A stretch of 30,960 nt of DNA from Streptomyces sp. NRRL F-5122 (lineage in GTDB: Bacteria > Actinomycetota > Actinomycetes > Streptomycetales > Streptomycetaceae). A model generated the notes under the pieces. The model was not told the DNA's origin. It did no database searches and was given only the letters and a program-made list of their open reading frames with translations. Every line of letters starts with the position of its first letter. The first letter of the stretch is position 1. The position numbers and the translations under genes were made by a program. Location of the stretch: assembly GCF_001507435.1 (NCBI RefSeq), contig NZ_LMWH01000275.1, positions 1 through 30,960 of the forward strand, in the 5' to 3' direction. This document shows positions 17,567-24,085 of this stretch, in pieces.

Positions 17567-18321
17567 GCCGGCATCACGGCGGGGACGTCCCCGTCGGGCC
17601 CCTGGTCGGCGGAGTCGGTGGCCGCCGCGGCGGTCGGCAGGCCGTCGGGCAGGGCCTCCTCGCCGGCCTTGCGCTGCTCGTGGAAGGCGAGGATCTGCAG
17701 CTCGATGGAGAGGTCCACCTTGCGCACGTCGACGCCGTCCGGGACGGACAGCACGGTCGGCGCGAAGTTCAGGATGGAGGTCACACCCGCCGCCACGAGC
17801 CGGTCGCAGACCTGCTGGGCGGCGCCCGCGGGGGTGGCGATGACGCCGATGGACACGCCGTTGTCCTCGATGATCTTTTCCAGGTCGTCCGTGTGCTGCA
17901 CGGGAATACCGGCGACCGGCTTTCCGGCCATCGACGGGTCGGCGTCGATGAGCGCCGCGACCCGGAAACCGCGCGAGGCGAATCCACCGTAGTTGGCCAG
18001 CGCCGCGCCGAGGTTACCGATACCGACGATCACAACCGGCCAGTCCTGGGTCAGGCCCAGTTCGCGGGAGATCTGGTACACGAGATACTCGACGTCGTAG
18101 CCCACGCCCCGGGTCCCGTAGGAGCCGAGGTAGGAGAAGTCCTTGCGCAGCTTCGCGGAGTTGACGCCCGCGGCGGCGGCCAGTTCCTCGGAGGAGACCG
18201 TGGGTACCGAGCGCTCCGACAGTGCTGTCAGGGCTCGGAGGTACAGCGGAAGCCTGGCGACGGTGGCCTCGGGAATCCCTCGGCTGCGGGTCGCCGGTCG
18301 GTGAGTTCGGCCAGTTGCCAC
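17563..18321 (-). CDS. rex: Redox-sensing transcriptional repressor Rex
   Basis: Dimeric repressor that binds DNA when NADH/NAD+ is low and is released by NADH; in Streptomyces it controls its own operon and respiratory genes. The N-terminal winged helix (about 15-80) has EATVARLPLYLRAL and SAKLRKDFSYLGSYGTRGVGY. A Rossmann domain follows, with GIGNLG (100-105) and ALIDADPS, and a C-terminal domain-swapping helix (LSIELQILAFHEQRKAGEEA). The tail (TDSADQGPDGDVPAVMPA) is a Streptomyces extension. The GTG at 18321 (M-A-T-G-R) has AGGAG a few bases upstream and gives the conserved N-terminus; the frame is open further upstream but passes through the operator. 252 residues; first gene of the operon with hemA, hemC and hemD. 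Confidence 0.96.
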   Translation of the reverse strand: MATGRTHRPATRSRGIPEATVARLPLYLRALTALSERSVPTVSSEELAAAAGVNSAKLRKDFSYLGSYGTRGVGYDVEYLVYQISRELGLTQDWPVVIVGIGNLGAALANYGGFASRGFRVAALIDADPSMAGKPVAGIPVQHTDDLEKIIEDNGVSIGVIATPAGAAQQVCDRLVAAGVTSILNFAPTVLSVPDGVDVRKVDLSIELQILAFHEQRKAGEEALPDGLPTAAAATDSADQGPDGDVPAVMPA

Positions 18322-18386
18322 GGTGCTCCTGCGGGTAGCGCGGGGCTGCAGGCGGTCATGCGTCCCCAGACCGCCCCGTCGAATGC

Positions 18387-18417
18387 AGGCTATGTCTTTG
18401 TGAACGCGTGCACAAAG
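18387..18417 (-). promoter_or_regulatory. rex-hemACD promoter with embedded Rex operator (ROP)
   Basis: On the minus strand a -35 TTGTGC (18415-18410), a 17-nt spacer and a -10 TAGCCT (18392-18387) are visible. The 18-bp Rex box TTGTGCACGCGTTCACAA (18415-18398) covers the -35 and much of the spacer and fits the known Rex consensus TTGTGAA-N4-TTCACAA with one mismatch. Extended to 18396-18417 it is a 22-bp palindrome with one mismatched pair. The expected start point is near 18380, about 60 nt before the rex GTG. Rex bound here would block RNA polymerase, giving NADH-relieved autoregulation. Confidence 0.88.
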
Positions 18418-18441
18418 ATGGTGTCCGATTTGCCCGGCCAA

Positions 18442-18457
18442 CGTGACCGGGGTCACG
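18442..18457. promoter_or_regulatory. Crp-type palindrome upstream of the rex promoter
   Basis: CGTGACCGGGGTCACG, with perfect 7-bp arms around GG, fits GTG-N6-GNCAC, the motif I recall for Streptomyces Crp. It lies 26 bp upstream of the -35 on the rex side, a position suitable for an activator or second regulator. Binding is inference. Confidence 0.45.
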
Positions 18458-18632
18458 CACACCCGGCGCATGGGTACGGAACCGGCACGCAGACCCCGCC
18501 GTTCCTTGCGATCTGGGGGCAAAACCGCACACTCTCCTCAACGATCCACGCCCCCGAGACCATTCGCCATCGATCCTAAGCGACTTTCCGGATCAGTTGG
18601 ACTACTCAGTCAGGTCACGCGGGCGCCGGGGT

Positions 18633-18908
18633 CTAGGCCAGGGCCTTGCGCAGGCGCTCCTCGTTCACACGCCAGAACGTGTGCTGCTCGCCGTCGACCA
18701 GCACGACGGGGATCTGCTCCCAGTACCGGCGATTGAGCTCCTCGTCCTCGGTGATGTCCTTCCGCTCCCAGGACACGCCGAGTTCACCGCAGACCTTCTC
18801 GACGACGATCTGTGCGTCGTCGCACAGATGGCAGCCGGGCTTGCGGATGAGGGTCACGATCCGGTCGCGGGGGTCCTGGTCGGTCTTGCGTCGAAAGATG
18901 GGACTCAT
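18633..18908 (-). CDS. Glutaredoxin-like thiol-disulfide protein
   Basis: A 91-residue thioredoxin-fold protein of the short glutaredoxin family (DUF836 style). The redox motif C26-H-L-C29 lies in RKPGCHLCDDA. The cis-proline region EQIPVVLVDGEQHTFW and a C-terminal helix follow. It probably reduces disulfides or mixed thiols in the cytoplasm; in mycothiol-using bacteria the electron donor is not glutathione. The ATG at 18908 has GAGAAT 7 nt upstream, one base off a leaderless -10. An ATG nine bases earlier (18917) is possible. It is divergent from the HAD-IB gene and upstream of, and co-oriented with, rex, a conserved arrangement in Streptomyces that makes redox sense but is not proof of co-regulation. 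Confidence 0.88.
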   Translation of the reverse strand: MSPIFRRKTDQDPRDRIVTLIRKPGCHLCDDAQIVVEKVCGELGVSWERKDITEDEELNRRYWEQIPVVLVDGEQHTFWRVNEERLRKALA

Positions 18909-19078
18909 GTCGGCCATTCTCGCCCCGCCGGGCGGGAGGGGGAGCCTGAGCGCGATAACCCGGCACCCCGGGCCGCCGGCCCGCCGCCACGCCGACGACA
19001 TCACTTCTTTAACGACACGGTCGCGGAGAGTTCACAGCCTCCAAACCTCTCGACTCCGGAACCACCGAACAGACTGGC

Positions 19079-19090
19079 TATGCTCACGAC
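19079..19090 (+). promoter_or_regulatory. Candidate leaderless promoter -10 for the HAD-IB gene
   Basis: TATGCT at 19079-19084, 6 nt before the ATG at 19091, and no ribosome site. A good -35 is not evident. Confidence 0.42.
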
Positions 19091-20017
19091 ATGGCCGCTC
19101 TCGGATGGCTCACTCCCCGTAGGCGCTCCGCCACGGCGCGGAGCGTTTTGGCAGGCGAGGCCTCGGCGGAGGCCGCGCGCAAGTCCTCGCAGGACACCGT
19201 GACGCAGGACGTCTCCGACCAGGAGCCGGACTTTCCGGTGCTCGGGGACGACAAGGCCGCGGCGTTCTTCGACCTGGACAACACCGTGATGCAGGGCGCC
19301 GCGCTGTTCCACTTCGGCCGGGGCCTGTACAAGCGGAAGTTCTTCGAGACGCGCGACCTGGCCAAGTTCGCCTGGCAGCAGGCGTGGTTCCGGCTGGCCG
19401 GGGTGGAGGACCCCGAGCACATGCAGGACGCCCGCGACTCGGCGCTCTCGATCGTCAAGGGCCACCGCGTCTCCGAGCTGATGTCGATCGGCGAGGAGAT
19501 CTACGACGAGTACATGGCGGAGCGGATCTGGCCGGGCACCCGGGCGCTGGCCCAGGCACACCTGGACGCGGGCCAGAAGGTGTGGCTGGTCACCGCCGCA
19601 CCCGTGGAGATCGCCACGGTCATCGCGCGCCGCCTGGGCCTGACCGGGGCGCTCGGCACGGTGGCGGAGTCGGTCGACGGCGTGTACACGGGCAAGCTGG
19701 TGGGCGAGCCGCTGCACGGACCGGCGAAGGCGGAGGCGGTACGCGCGCTGGCGACGGCGGAGGGCCTGGACCTCTCACGCTGCGCGGCGTACAGCGACTC
19801 CCACAACGACATCCCGATGCTCTCGCTGGTGGGCCACCCCTACGCGATCAACCCGGACACGAAGCTGCGTAAACACGCCCGCGCCCAGGACTGGCGCCTG
19901 CGCGACTACCGCACGGCCCGCAAGGCGGCGAAGGTCGGCCTTCCCGCGGCGGCCGGCGTGGGCGCGGTGGCCGGCGGCACGGCGGCGGCCATCGCACTGC
20001 ACCGCCGCCGCCGCTGA
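19091..20017 (+). CDS. HAD-IB family phosphatase with C-terminal membrane anchor
   Basis: A 308-residue haloacid-dehalogenase-superfamily hydrolase of subfamily IB (SerB-like cap). Motif I is FFDLDNTVMQGA (nucleophile D61, acid/base D63). Motif II is in VWLVTAAPVEIA. Motif III lysine is in GPAKAEAV. Motif IV is YSDSHNDIPMLSLVG. A variable N-terminal 50 residues precede the domain. A hydrophobic Ala/Gly-rich segment near 278-302, followed by HRRRR, looks like a tail anchor in the membrane. The substrate cannot be read; relatives act on phosphoserine-like or lipid-phosphate substrates. In Streptomyces this gene sits just upstream of bldN, as here. Confidence 0.88.
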   Translation: MAALGWLTPRRRSATARSVLAGEASAEAARKSSQDTVTQDVSDQEPDFPVLGDDKAAAFFDLDNTVMQGAALFHFGRGLYKRKFFETRDLAKFAWQQAWFRLAGVEDPEHMQDARDSALSIVKGHRVSELMSIGEEIYDEYMAERIWPGTRALAQAHLDAGQKVWLVTAAPVEIATVIARRLGLTGALGTVAESVDGVYTGKLVGEPLHGPAKAEAVRALATAEGLDLSRCAAYSDSHNDIPMLSLVGHPYAINPDTKLRKHARAQDWRLRDYRTARKAAKVGLPAAAGVGAVAGGTAAAIALHRRRR

Positions 20018-20069
20018 ACGACGCACCCCGCGAAGCAGCACCGCACCGCCGCGGCGGGCACCGGACGGC

Positions 20070-20157
20070 TGTGCGCCGGGCGACCGCGGGCACGGGACAG
20101 GTGTGCGCCGGGCGACCGCCCCTCCGCCTGTACCGAACGTGTGCGCCCCGGTCGACC
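20070..20157. repeat. Degenerate direct repeats upstream of bldN
   Basis: TGTGCGCCGGGCGACCG occurs exactly at 20070-20086 and 20102-20118 (period 32). A diverged third copy TGTGCGCCCCGGTCGACC is at 20140-20157. Confidence 0.55.
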
Positions 20158-20540
20158 ACTGCGCCTCCGGCACCGGGCCCGGCAGGCGCCCGGACCAGCG
20201 GCCCGTACGCCTTTCCCCGCCGGCCCGGGGTGGGGAAGGGTGCCGTCGCTTCCGGGCACCCCGGCCCTCTATGTGACTGTGTGTGACGACGGACCGGTGG
20301 GCCGGACCGGCGCGGGGCCGTCCGCACGTGGCGGCAACTGTTCACGCGCGCGCCTCGCCCGGGTCGCAGGCACAGTTCCGGGGTCATACCCCCGCACCCT
20401 CCCCACCACACGCCCTTCGCTCACCCGGCCACAACACGCCCCGCACTGAGACGGAAGACGGACTCTTCCGATCAACAAGCGGTCACTCTAGGGCACTTGA
20501 GTGGGCGTCAATCGGCTACAGAAGCGACGTAATCGATTGT

Positions 20541-20580
20541 TTGAGCAACTGGGTGTAGTGCTGCCTGTACTAAGCGTTAT
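20541..20580 (+). promoter_or_regulatory. Candidate bldN promoter
   Basis: TTGAGC (20541-20546) and TGTACT (20566-20571) with a 19-nt spacer would start transcription near 20578, about 95 nt before the GTG. GTACTAAGCGTTA (20567-20579) overlaps the -10 and matches the BldD half-site pattern TNAC-N5-GTNA except at the first base. bldN is a known direct BldD target in S. coelicolor; this particular site is a guess. Confidence 0.3.
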
Positions 20581-20672
20581 TCTCCTCAGACGCAATCCGG
20601 TACCCCTCCGTCGCTACGACGGGTGAACGGTTCCGTACTGCACGTGATGGAAGCTCTGCCTCTGGGAGTCCC

Positions 20673-21449
20673 GTGTACCCACACGTCGGGGTTGACGCCT
20701 CGGGCCTGGCTACGCTGCGCGCAACGGTCCTCGACCTGTTGCGCGGCTTCGTCCCCACCGCGTACGCCGTGCCTGCTTTCGCCACCGCCGCACCGATCGG
20801 CCCGTGCTACGCGCTGGCCGACGGCAGCGCCGCGGTCGGTGGCCGACGGGGCCGCTCCGGCTCGGCCGCCACCACCGCACGCCGCCCGGCTGCGGACAGT
20901 GACAGCGCCCGCATGATGGACCTCGTGGAGCGCGCCCAGGCCGGCGAGGCCGACGCATTCGGGCGCCTGTACGACCAGTACAGCGACACCGTGTACCGGT
21001 ACATCTACTACCGGGTGGGCGGCAAGGCGACCGCCGAGGACCTCACCAGCGAGACATTTCTCCGCGCCCTGCGCCGGATCGGCACCTTCACCTGGCAGGG
21101 CCGCGACTTCGGCGCCTGGCTCGTCACCATCGCGCGCAACCTCGTCGCCGACCACTTCAAGTCGAGCCGCTTCCGGCTCGAGGTCACCACCGGGGAGATG
21201 CTCGACGCCAACGAGGTCGAGCGGTCCCCGGAGGACTCCGTCCTCGAGTCCCTCTCCAACGCCGCACTGCTCGACGCCGTGCGCCGGCTCAACCCCCAGC
21301 AGCAGGAGTGCGTGACGCTGCGCTTCCTCCAGGGCCTCTCCGTCGCCGAGACCGCCCGTGTGATGGGGAAGAACGAGGGCGCGATCAAGACCCTCCAGTA
21401 CCGGGCCGTCCGCACCCTGGCCCGGCTGCTGCCCGAAGACGCCCGCTGA
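20673..21449 (+). CDS. bldN: Developmental ECF sigma factor BldN (pro-sigma form)
   Basis: Extracytoplasmic-function-type sigma factor needed for aerial mycelium formation; in Streptomyces it drives bldM and chaplin/rodlin genes. The 258 residues comprise an unusual N-terminal extension (about 1-86, with YPHVGVDASGLATLRATV). In S. coelicolor an extension of this size is removed by proteolysis to give the mature sigma factor. Sigma region 2 is at about 88-165 (AFGRLYDQYSDTVYRYIYYR, then GAWLVTIARNLVADHFK). Region 4 is at about 195-252 (LNPQQQECVTLRFLQGLSVAETARVM). The GTG at 20673 has GGGAG 4 nt upstream. It is followed by its anti-sigma gene rsbN. Confidence 0.96.
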   Translation: MYPHVGVDASGLATLRATVLDLLRGFVPTAYAVPAFATAAPIGPCYALADGSAAVGGRRGRSGSAATTARRPAADSDSARMMDLVERAQAGEADAFGRLYDQYSDTVYRYIYYRVGGKATAEDLTSETFLRALRRIGTFTWQGRDFGAWLVTIARNLVADHFKSSRFRLEVTTGEMLDANEVERSPEDSVLESLSNAALLDAVRRLNPQQQECVTLRFLQGLSVAETARVMGKNEGAIKTLQYRAVRTLARLLPEDAR

Positions 21450-21534
21450 ACCCGCACGCTCCGCACACGCTCGGCAACATTCAACTCACCCTGCGTACAC
21501 GGCCTTTGAGTTCGCGGTCCGATCATCCGTCGTC

Positions 21535-21563
21535 CGTAACCCAAGTGCCGAGCCGCTCGTTGT
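21535..21563 (+). promoter_or_regulatory. Sigma-BldN-type promoter of rsbN
   Basis: CGTAAC (21535-21540), 17-nt spacer, CGTTGT (21558-21563). This matches the sigma-BldN promoter pattern I recall (CGTAAC near -35, CGTTGA/T near -10), and rsbN is a reported sigma-BldN target. The start point would be near 21570, leaving a leader of about 120 nt. BldN would thus activate its own inhibitor. Confidence 0.75.
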
Positions 21564-21692
21564 GCGGGATACAGGCTCCCTGTAGTCACCCCTGACCGTC
21601 CCCGGCCACCCGATCGTGTGGACGTGGTCAGTGCGTGCAACCCTCAGGATCCCCTGGGGAGTCGACCGTCATGATGAGAGGAGGTGCCGCCA

Positions 21693-22934
21693 GTGATCGC
21701 GAACGTATCGGCGCACCGGCGGGCGAACGCCTTCGCCCAGGCCTTGGAGGACCAGTCCGACGACCGGGGCACGGTGGCCGAGCCGCACGGAGGTTCGGCT
21801 CCGGCCCCGGATTCCGCGGAACGGACCGAGCAGGCCTGCCTGTTGGCCCTCGCGACCCGACTCGACGAGCTGCCGAGACCGGAGCTCGACCCCGAGGTGA
21901 AGGTCGTCCAGCGCGCGCGGTTGGTCGCAGCGATGGAGGCCATGCTTCAGGAGGGCACAGCCCTGGGGGGCGAAACGGCGAACCCTTCGGTACCCAGCCA
22001 GAAGGGAAGCGCCGCGACGGGGCCGCGGTCCCACCGGGCCCGCGGCGCCCACCGGGCAAGCCCGTTGGGGAAGTTCCGCCCGCGCACACGGCTCACCAAG
22101 GGGCTCGCCGCCGGGGGGCTCGGTGTCGGAGTGGCCGCCGCGTCCTTCGGCGGAGTGGCCGCTGCCAGTTCCGACGCGCTGCCGGGTGACTCGCTCTACG
22201 GCCTCAAACGCGGCATCGAGGACGTCAAACTCGGTATGGCCGAAGGGGACAACGACCGCGGTCGGCTCTATCTCGACCAGGCCTCCACCCGGCTGAACGA
22301 GGCCCGTCGGCTGATGGAGCGCGGCCGTGCCGGCCAGCTCGACCACGAGTCCGTGGGCGAGATCCGGCGCACCCTGTCCGGCATGCAGCACGACGCCTCC
22401 GAGGGCCACCGTCTGCTGCACGAGGCATACGAGCGGGACGGTTCCCTCGCCCCGATCCAGACCCTCTCCACCTTCTCCCAGTCGCACCGCGAGGCGTGGG
22501 GCGCTCTGCGCGACCGGCTTCCGGTCCAACTCGGCGACGTCAGTCAGCAGGTGACGTCGGTCTTCGACGCCATAGACCAGGAAGTCGCCCCGCTGCAGTC
22601 ACTGCTGCCGCAGGCGCCGTCCCAGGGTGGCTCGGGCCGACCCCGGAGCTCCGCCCCGGGTGCCACCGACTCCGCCGGCACGGACGCACCCGCGCCCAGC
22701 GCCACCGCCTCCGGCAGCCGCAGTGGCGAGACGCCCGAGCCGTCCGCCTCCCAGAGCGGCGGTGACGGCCTGCTCGGCGGCAACACGGGCGGTCTGCTGG
22801 ACCCGCCGAAGGACACCGGCAGCAGCTCCCCGTCGTCGAGCAAGAGCCCCTCGTCGGGGACGAACGTGACGCTCCCGCCGCTGCTCCCCGGCCTTCTGCC
22901 CGGCCTGGGGATCGACAGCGAGGAGAGCAGGTAG
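21693..22934 (+). CDS. rsbN: Anti-sigma factor RsbN, membrane protein with DUF5667 domain
   Basis: Binds and holds sigma-BldN inactive. Of 413 residues, the cytoplasmic N-terminal part (about 1-90; HRRANAFAQALED and LATRLDELPRPELDP) is the sigma-binding region. A basic stretch (RTRLTK) precedes one membrane helix at about 136-158. An extracytoplasmic DUF5667 domain follows (about 160-270; SDALPGDSLYGLKRGIEDVK and YLDQASTRLNEARRLM). The tail is a long Ser/Pro/Gly linker ending in a hydrophobic PLLPGLLPGLG motif. There is no zinc-binding HxxxCxxC motif, consistent with RsbN being unlike ZAS anti-sigma factors. The GTG at 21693 is set by AGAGGAGG 8 nt upstream. It ends at the edge of a giant hairpin. 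Confidence 0.95.
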   Translation: MIANVSAHRRANAFAQALEDQSDDRGTVAEPHGGSAPAPDSAERTEQACLLALATRLDELPRPELDPEVKVVQRARLVAAMEAMLQEGTALGGETANPSVPSQKGSAATGPRSHRARGAHRASPLGKFRPRTRLTKGLAAGGLGVGVAAASFGGVAAASSDALPGDSLYGLKRGIEDVKLGMAEGDNDRGRLYLDQASTRLNEARRLMERGRAGQLDHESVGEIRRTLSGMQHDASEGHRLLHEAYERDGSLAPIQTLSTFSQSHREAWGALRDRLPVQLGDVSQQVTSVFDAIDQEVAPLQSLLPQAPSQGGSGRPRSSAPGATDSAGTDAPAPSATASGSRSGETPEPSASQSGGDGLLGGNTGGLLDPPKDTGSSSPSSSKSPSSGTNVTLPPLLPGLLPGLGIDSEESR

Positions 22935-23011
22935 GGCCCGTAGGACGCACACGAGGACGGGGCGCCCCTGCCATCAGGGGCGCCCCGTCCTCGTGTGCGT
23001 CCTACGGGCCC
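22934..23011. terminator. Very long perfect hairpin, two-way terminator
   Basis: A 37-bp perfect stem (arms 22934-22970 and 22975-23011) with a 4-nt CCAT loop. The left arm begins on the last base of the rsbN stop codon, and the right arm ends 10 nt from the stop of the convergent acyltransferase gene. Such length without mismatch is unusual even for Streptomyces. Confidence 0.88.
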
Positions 23012-23021
23012 AGCGGCAGGA

Positions 23022-24071
23022 TCAGAAGAACACCGAGCGCCGCTGCACGAGCAGCTTGTACAGCGTGTGCTGGATCTGCTCCCTGACCTGGTCCGTCAGG
23101 TTGAACATGAGCATCGGGTCCTCGGCGGCCTCCGGCGGATAGCCGTCCGTGAGGATCGGCTCGCCGAACTGGATCGTCCACTTCGCCGGCAGCGGAATCG
23201 CGCCCAGCGGACCCAGCCACGGGAACGTCGGGGTGATCGGGAAGTACGGGAAGCCCAGCAGCCGGGCGAGGGTCTTCGCGTTCCCGATCATCGGGTAGAT
23301 CTCCTCGGCCCCGACGATCGAGCACGGGATGATCGGGGTGCCTGCGCGCAGGGCCGTGGAGACGAAACCACCGCGGCCGAAGCGCTGCAGCTTGTAGCGC
23401 TCGCTGAACGGCTTGCCGATGCCCTTGAAGCCCTCGGGCATCACACCGACCAGTTCGCCGCGCTCGAGCAGGCGCTCGGCGTCCTCCGCGCATGCAAGGG
23501 TGTGCCCCGCCTTGCGGGCCAGCTCGTTGATCACCGGCAGGACAAAGACCAAGTCGGCCGCGAGAAGCCTGAGATGGCGGCCGGCCGGGTGGTTGTCGTG
23601 CACGGCGACCTGCATCATCAGGCCGTCCAGCGGGAGCGTGCCGGAGTGATTGGCGACGATCAGCGCCCCGCCCTCGGACGGGATGTTCTCGATGCCCTTC
23701 ACCTCGACGCGGAAGTACTTCTCGTACACCGGCCGCAGCAGCGACATCAGGACCTGGTCGGTGAGCTCCTCGTCGTAGCCGAAGTCGTCGACCTCGTACT
23801 CGCCCGTGAGACGGCGGCGCAGGAAGGCCAGCCCCCCGGCGATACGGCGCTCCAGCCCGCCGCCCTCCCCGGGAGCGGCCTGCGGCTTTTCCTCAGGCGT
23901 CACAGGAACATCATCCTGCGGGATCTCCCTGCTGGGCAGAGGCTGCACCTCGCGGACCGCCGCGGGGTCGCCCTTGCGCCGGTTCCCCGCGCTCCGGCGG
24001 CGCTGCGGCCGCTGGGCGGCAGCCCCGCGGGACCGGTCGTCGTCGAACGGAATGACCTTGGCGTCCGCCAT
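23022..24071 (-). CDS. Lysophospholipid acyltransferase (PlsC-like) family protein
   Basis: Predicted glycerolipid acyltransferase at the cytoplasmic membrane. Of 349 residues, the first about 75 are a basic, Pro-rich disordered region. The LPLAT domain spans about 120-330. Its catalytic block is NHSGTLPLDG with H142 and D149, a longer spacing than the HX4D of classic PlsC. The second block is VMPEGFKGIGKPF (E213-G214), and IIPCSIVGAEE is the third. This variant spacing is shared by a diacylglycerol-acyltransferase-like subgroup. The ATG at 24071 has GGAGCG 8 nt upstream. It starts 14 bp after the epimerase-like gene ends, so the two probably form an operon; a joint lipid or envelope role is inference. 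Confidence 0.85.
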   Translation of the reverse strand: MADAKVIPFDDDRSRGAAAQRPQRRRSAGNRRKGDPAAVREVQPLPSREIPQDDVPVTPEEKPQAAPGEGGGLERRIAGGLAFLRRRLTGEYEVDDFGYDEELTDQVLMSLLRPVYEKYFRVEVKGIENIPSEGGALIVANHSGTLPLDGLMMQVAVHDNHPAGRHLRLLAADLVFVLPVINELARKAGHTLACAEDAERLLERGELVGVMPEGFKGIGKPFSERYKLQRFGRGGFVSTALRAGTPIIPCSIVGAEEIYPMIGNAKTLARLLGFPYFPITPTFPWLGPLGAIPLPAKWTIQFGEPILTDGYPPEAAEDPMLMFNLTDQVREQIQHTLYKLLVQRRSVFF

Positions 24072-24085
24072 CGTTGATGCGCTCC

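Larger units (their letters stand above)
18322..18632. other. Intergenic control region between rex and the glutaredoxin gene
   Basis: 311 bp without a credible gene. It holds the rex promoter with its embedded Rex operator and, further upstream, a Crp-type palindrome, both listed separately. No clear terminator for the upstream glutaredoxin gene was found, so read-through into rex is possible. Confidence 0.7.
20018..20672. other. 655-bp non-coding region upstream of bldN
   Basis: No gene supported. The first part (20047-20160) is G+C-rich with degenerate tandem repeats (separate entry). A weak hairpin with one mismatch, CCTTTCCCC at 20210-20218 pairing with GGGGAAGGG at 20232-20240, may end the HAD-IB transcript. 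The last 200 bp are markedly more AT-rich and contain the probable bldN promoter. Long upstream regions are usual for Streptomyces developmental genes that collect several regulators. Confidence 0.6.

Noticed and set aside
15776..17992. 738-codon plus-strand open frame opposite hemA and rex
   Set aside because: Repetitive Gly/Arg/Val-rich product, spans two real genes and their junction, no start context or motif.
20047..20058. CCGCCGCGGCGG palindrome after the HAD-IB stop
   Set aside because: No loop and pure G+C; ordinary composition noise rather than a terminator.
20141..20449. Short open frames between the HAD-IB gene and bldN
   Set aside because: No ribosome site, Pro/Arg-rich low-complexity products, frames overlap one another; best treated as non-coding.
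20614..20626. BldD-like sequence CTACGACGGGTGA upstream of bldN
   Set aside because: First fixed base mismatched; such partial matches are expected about once in 230 bp, so not listed as a feature.
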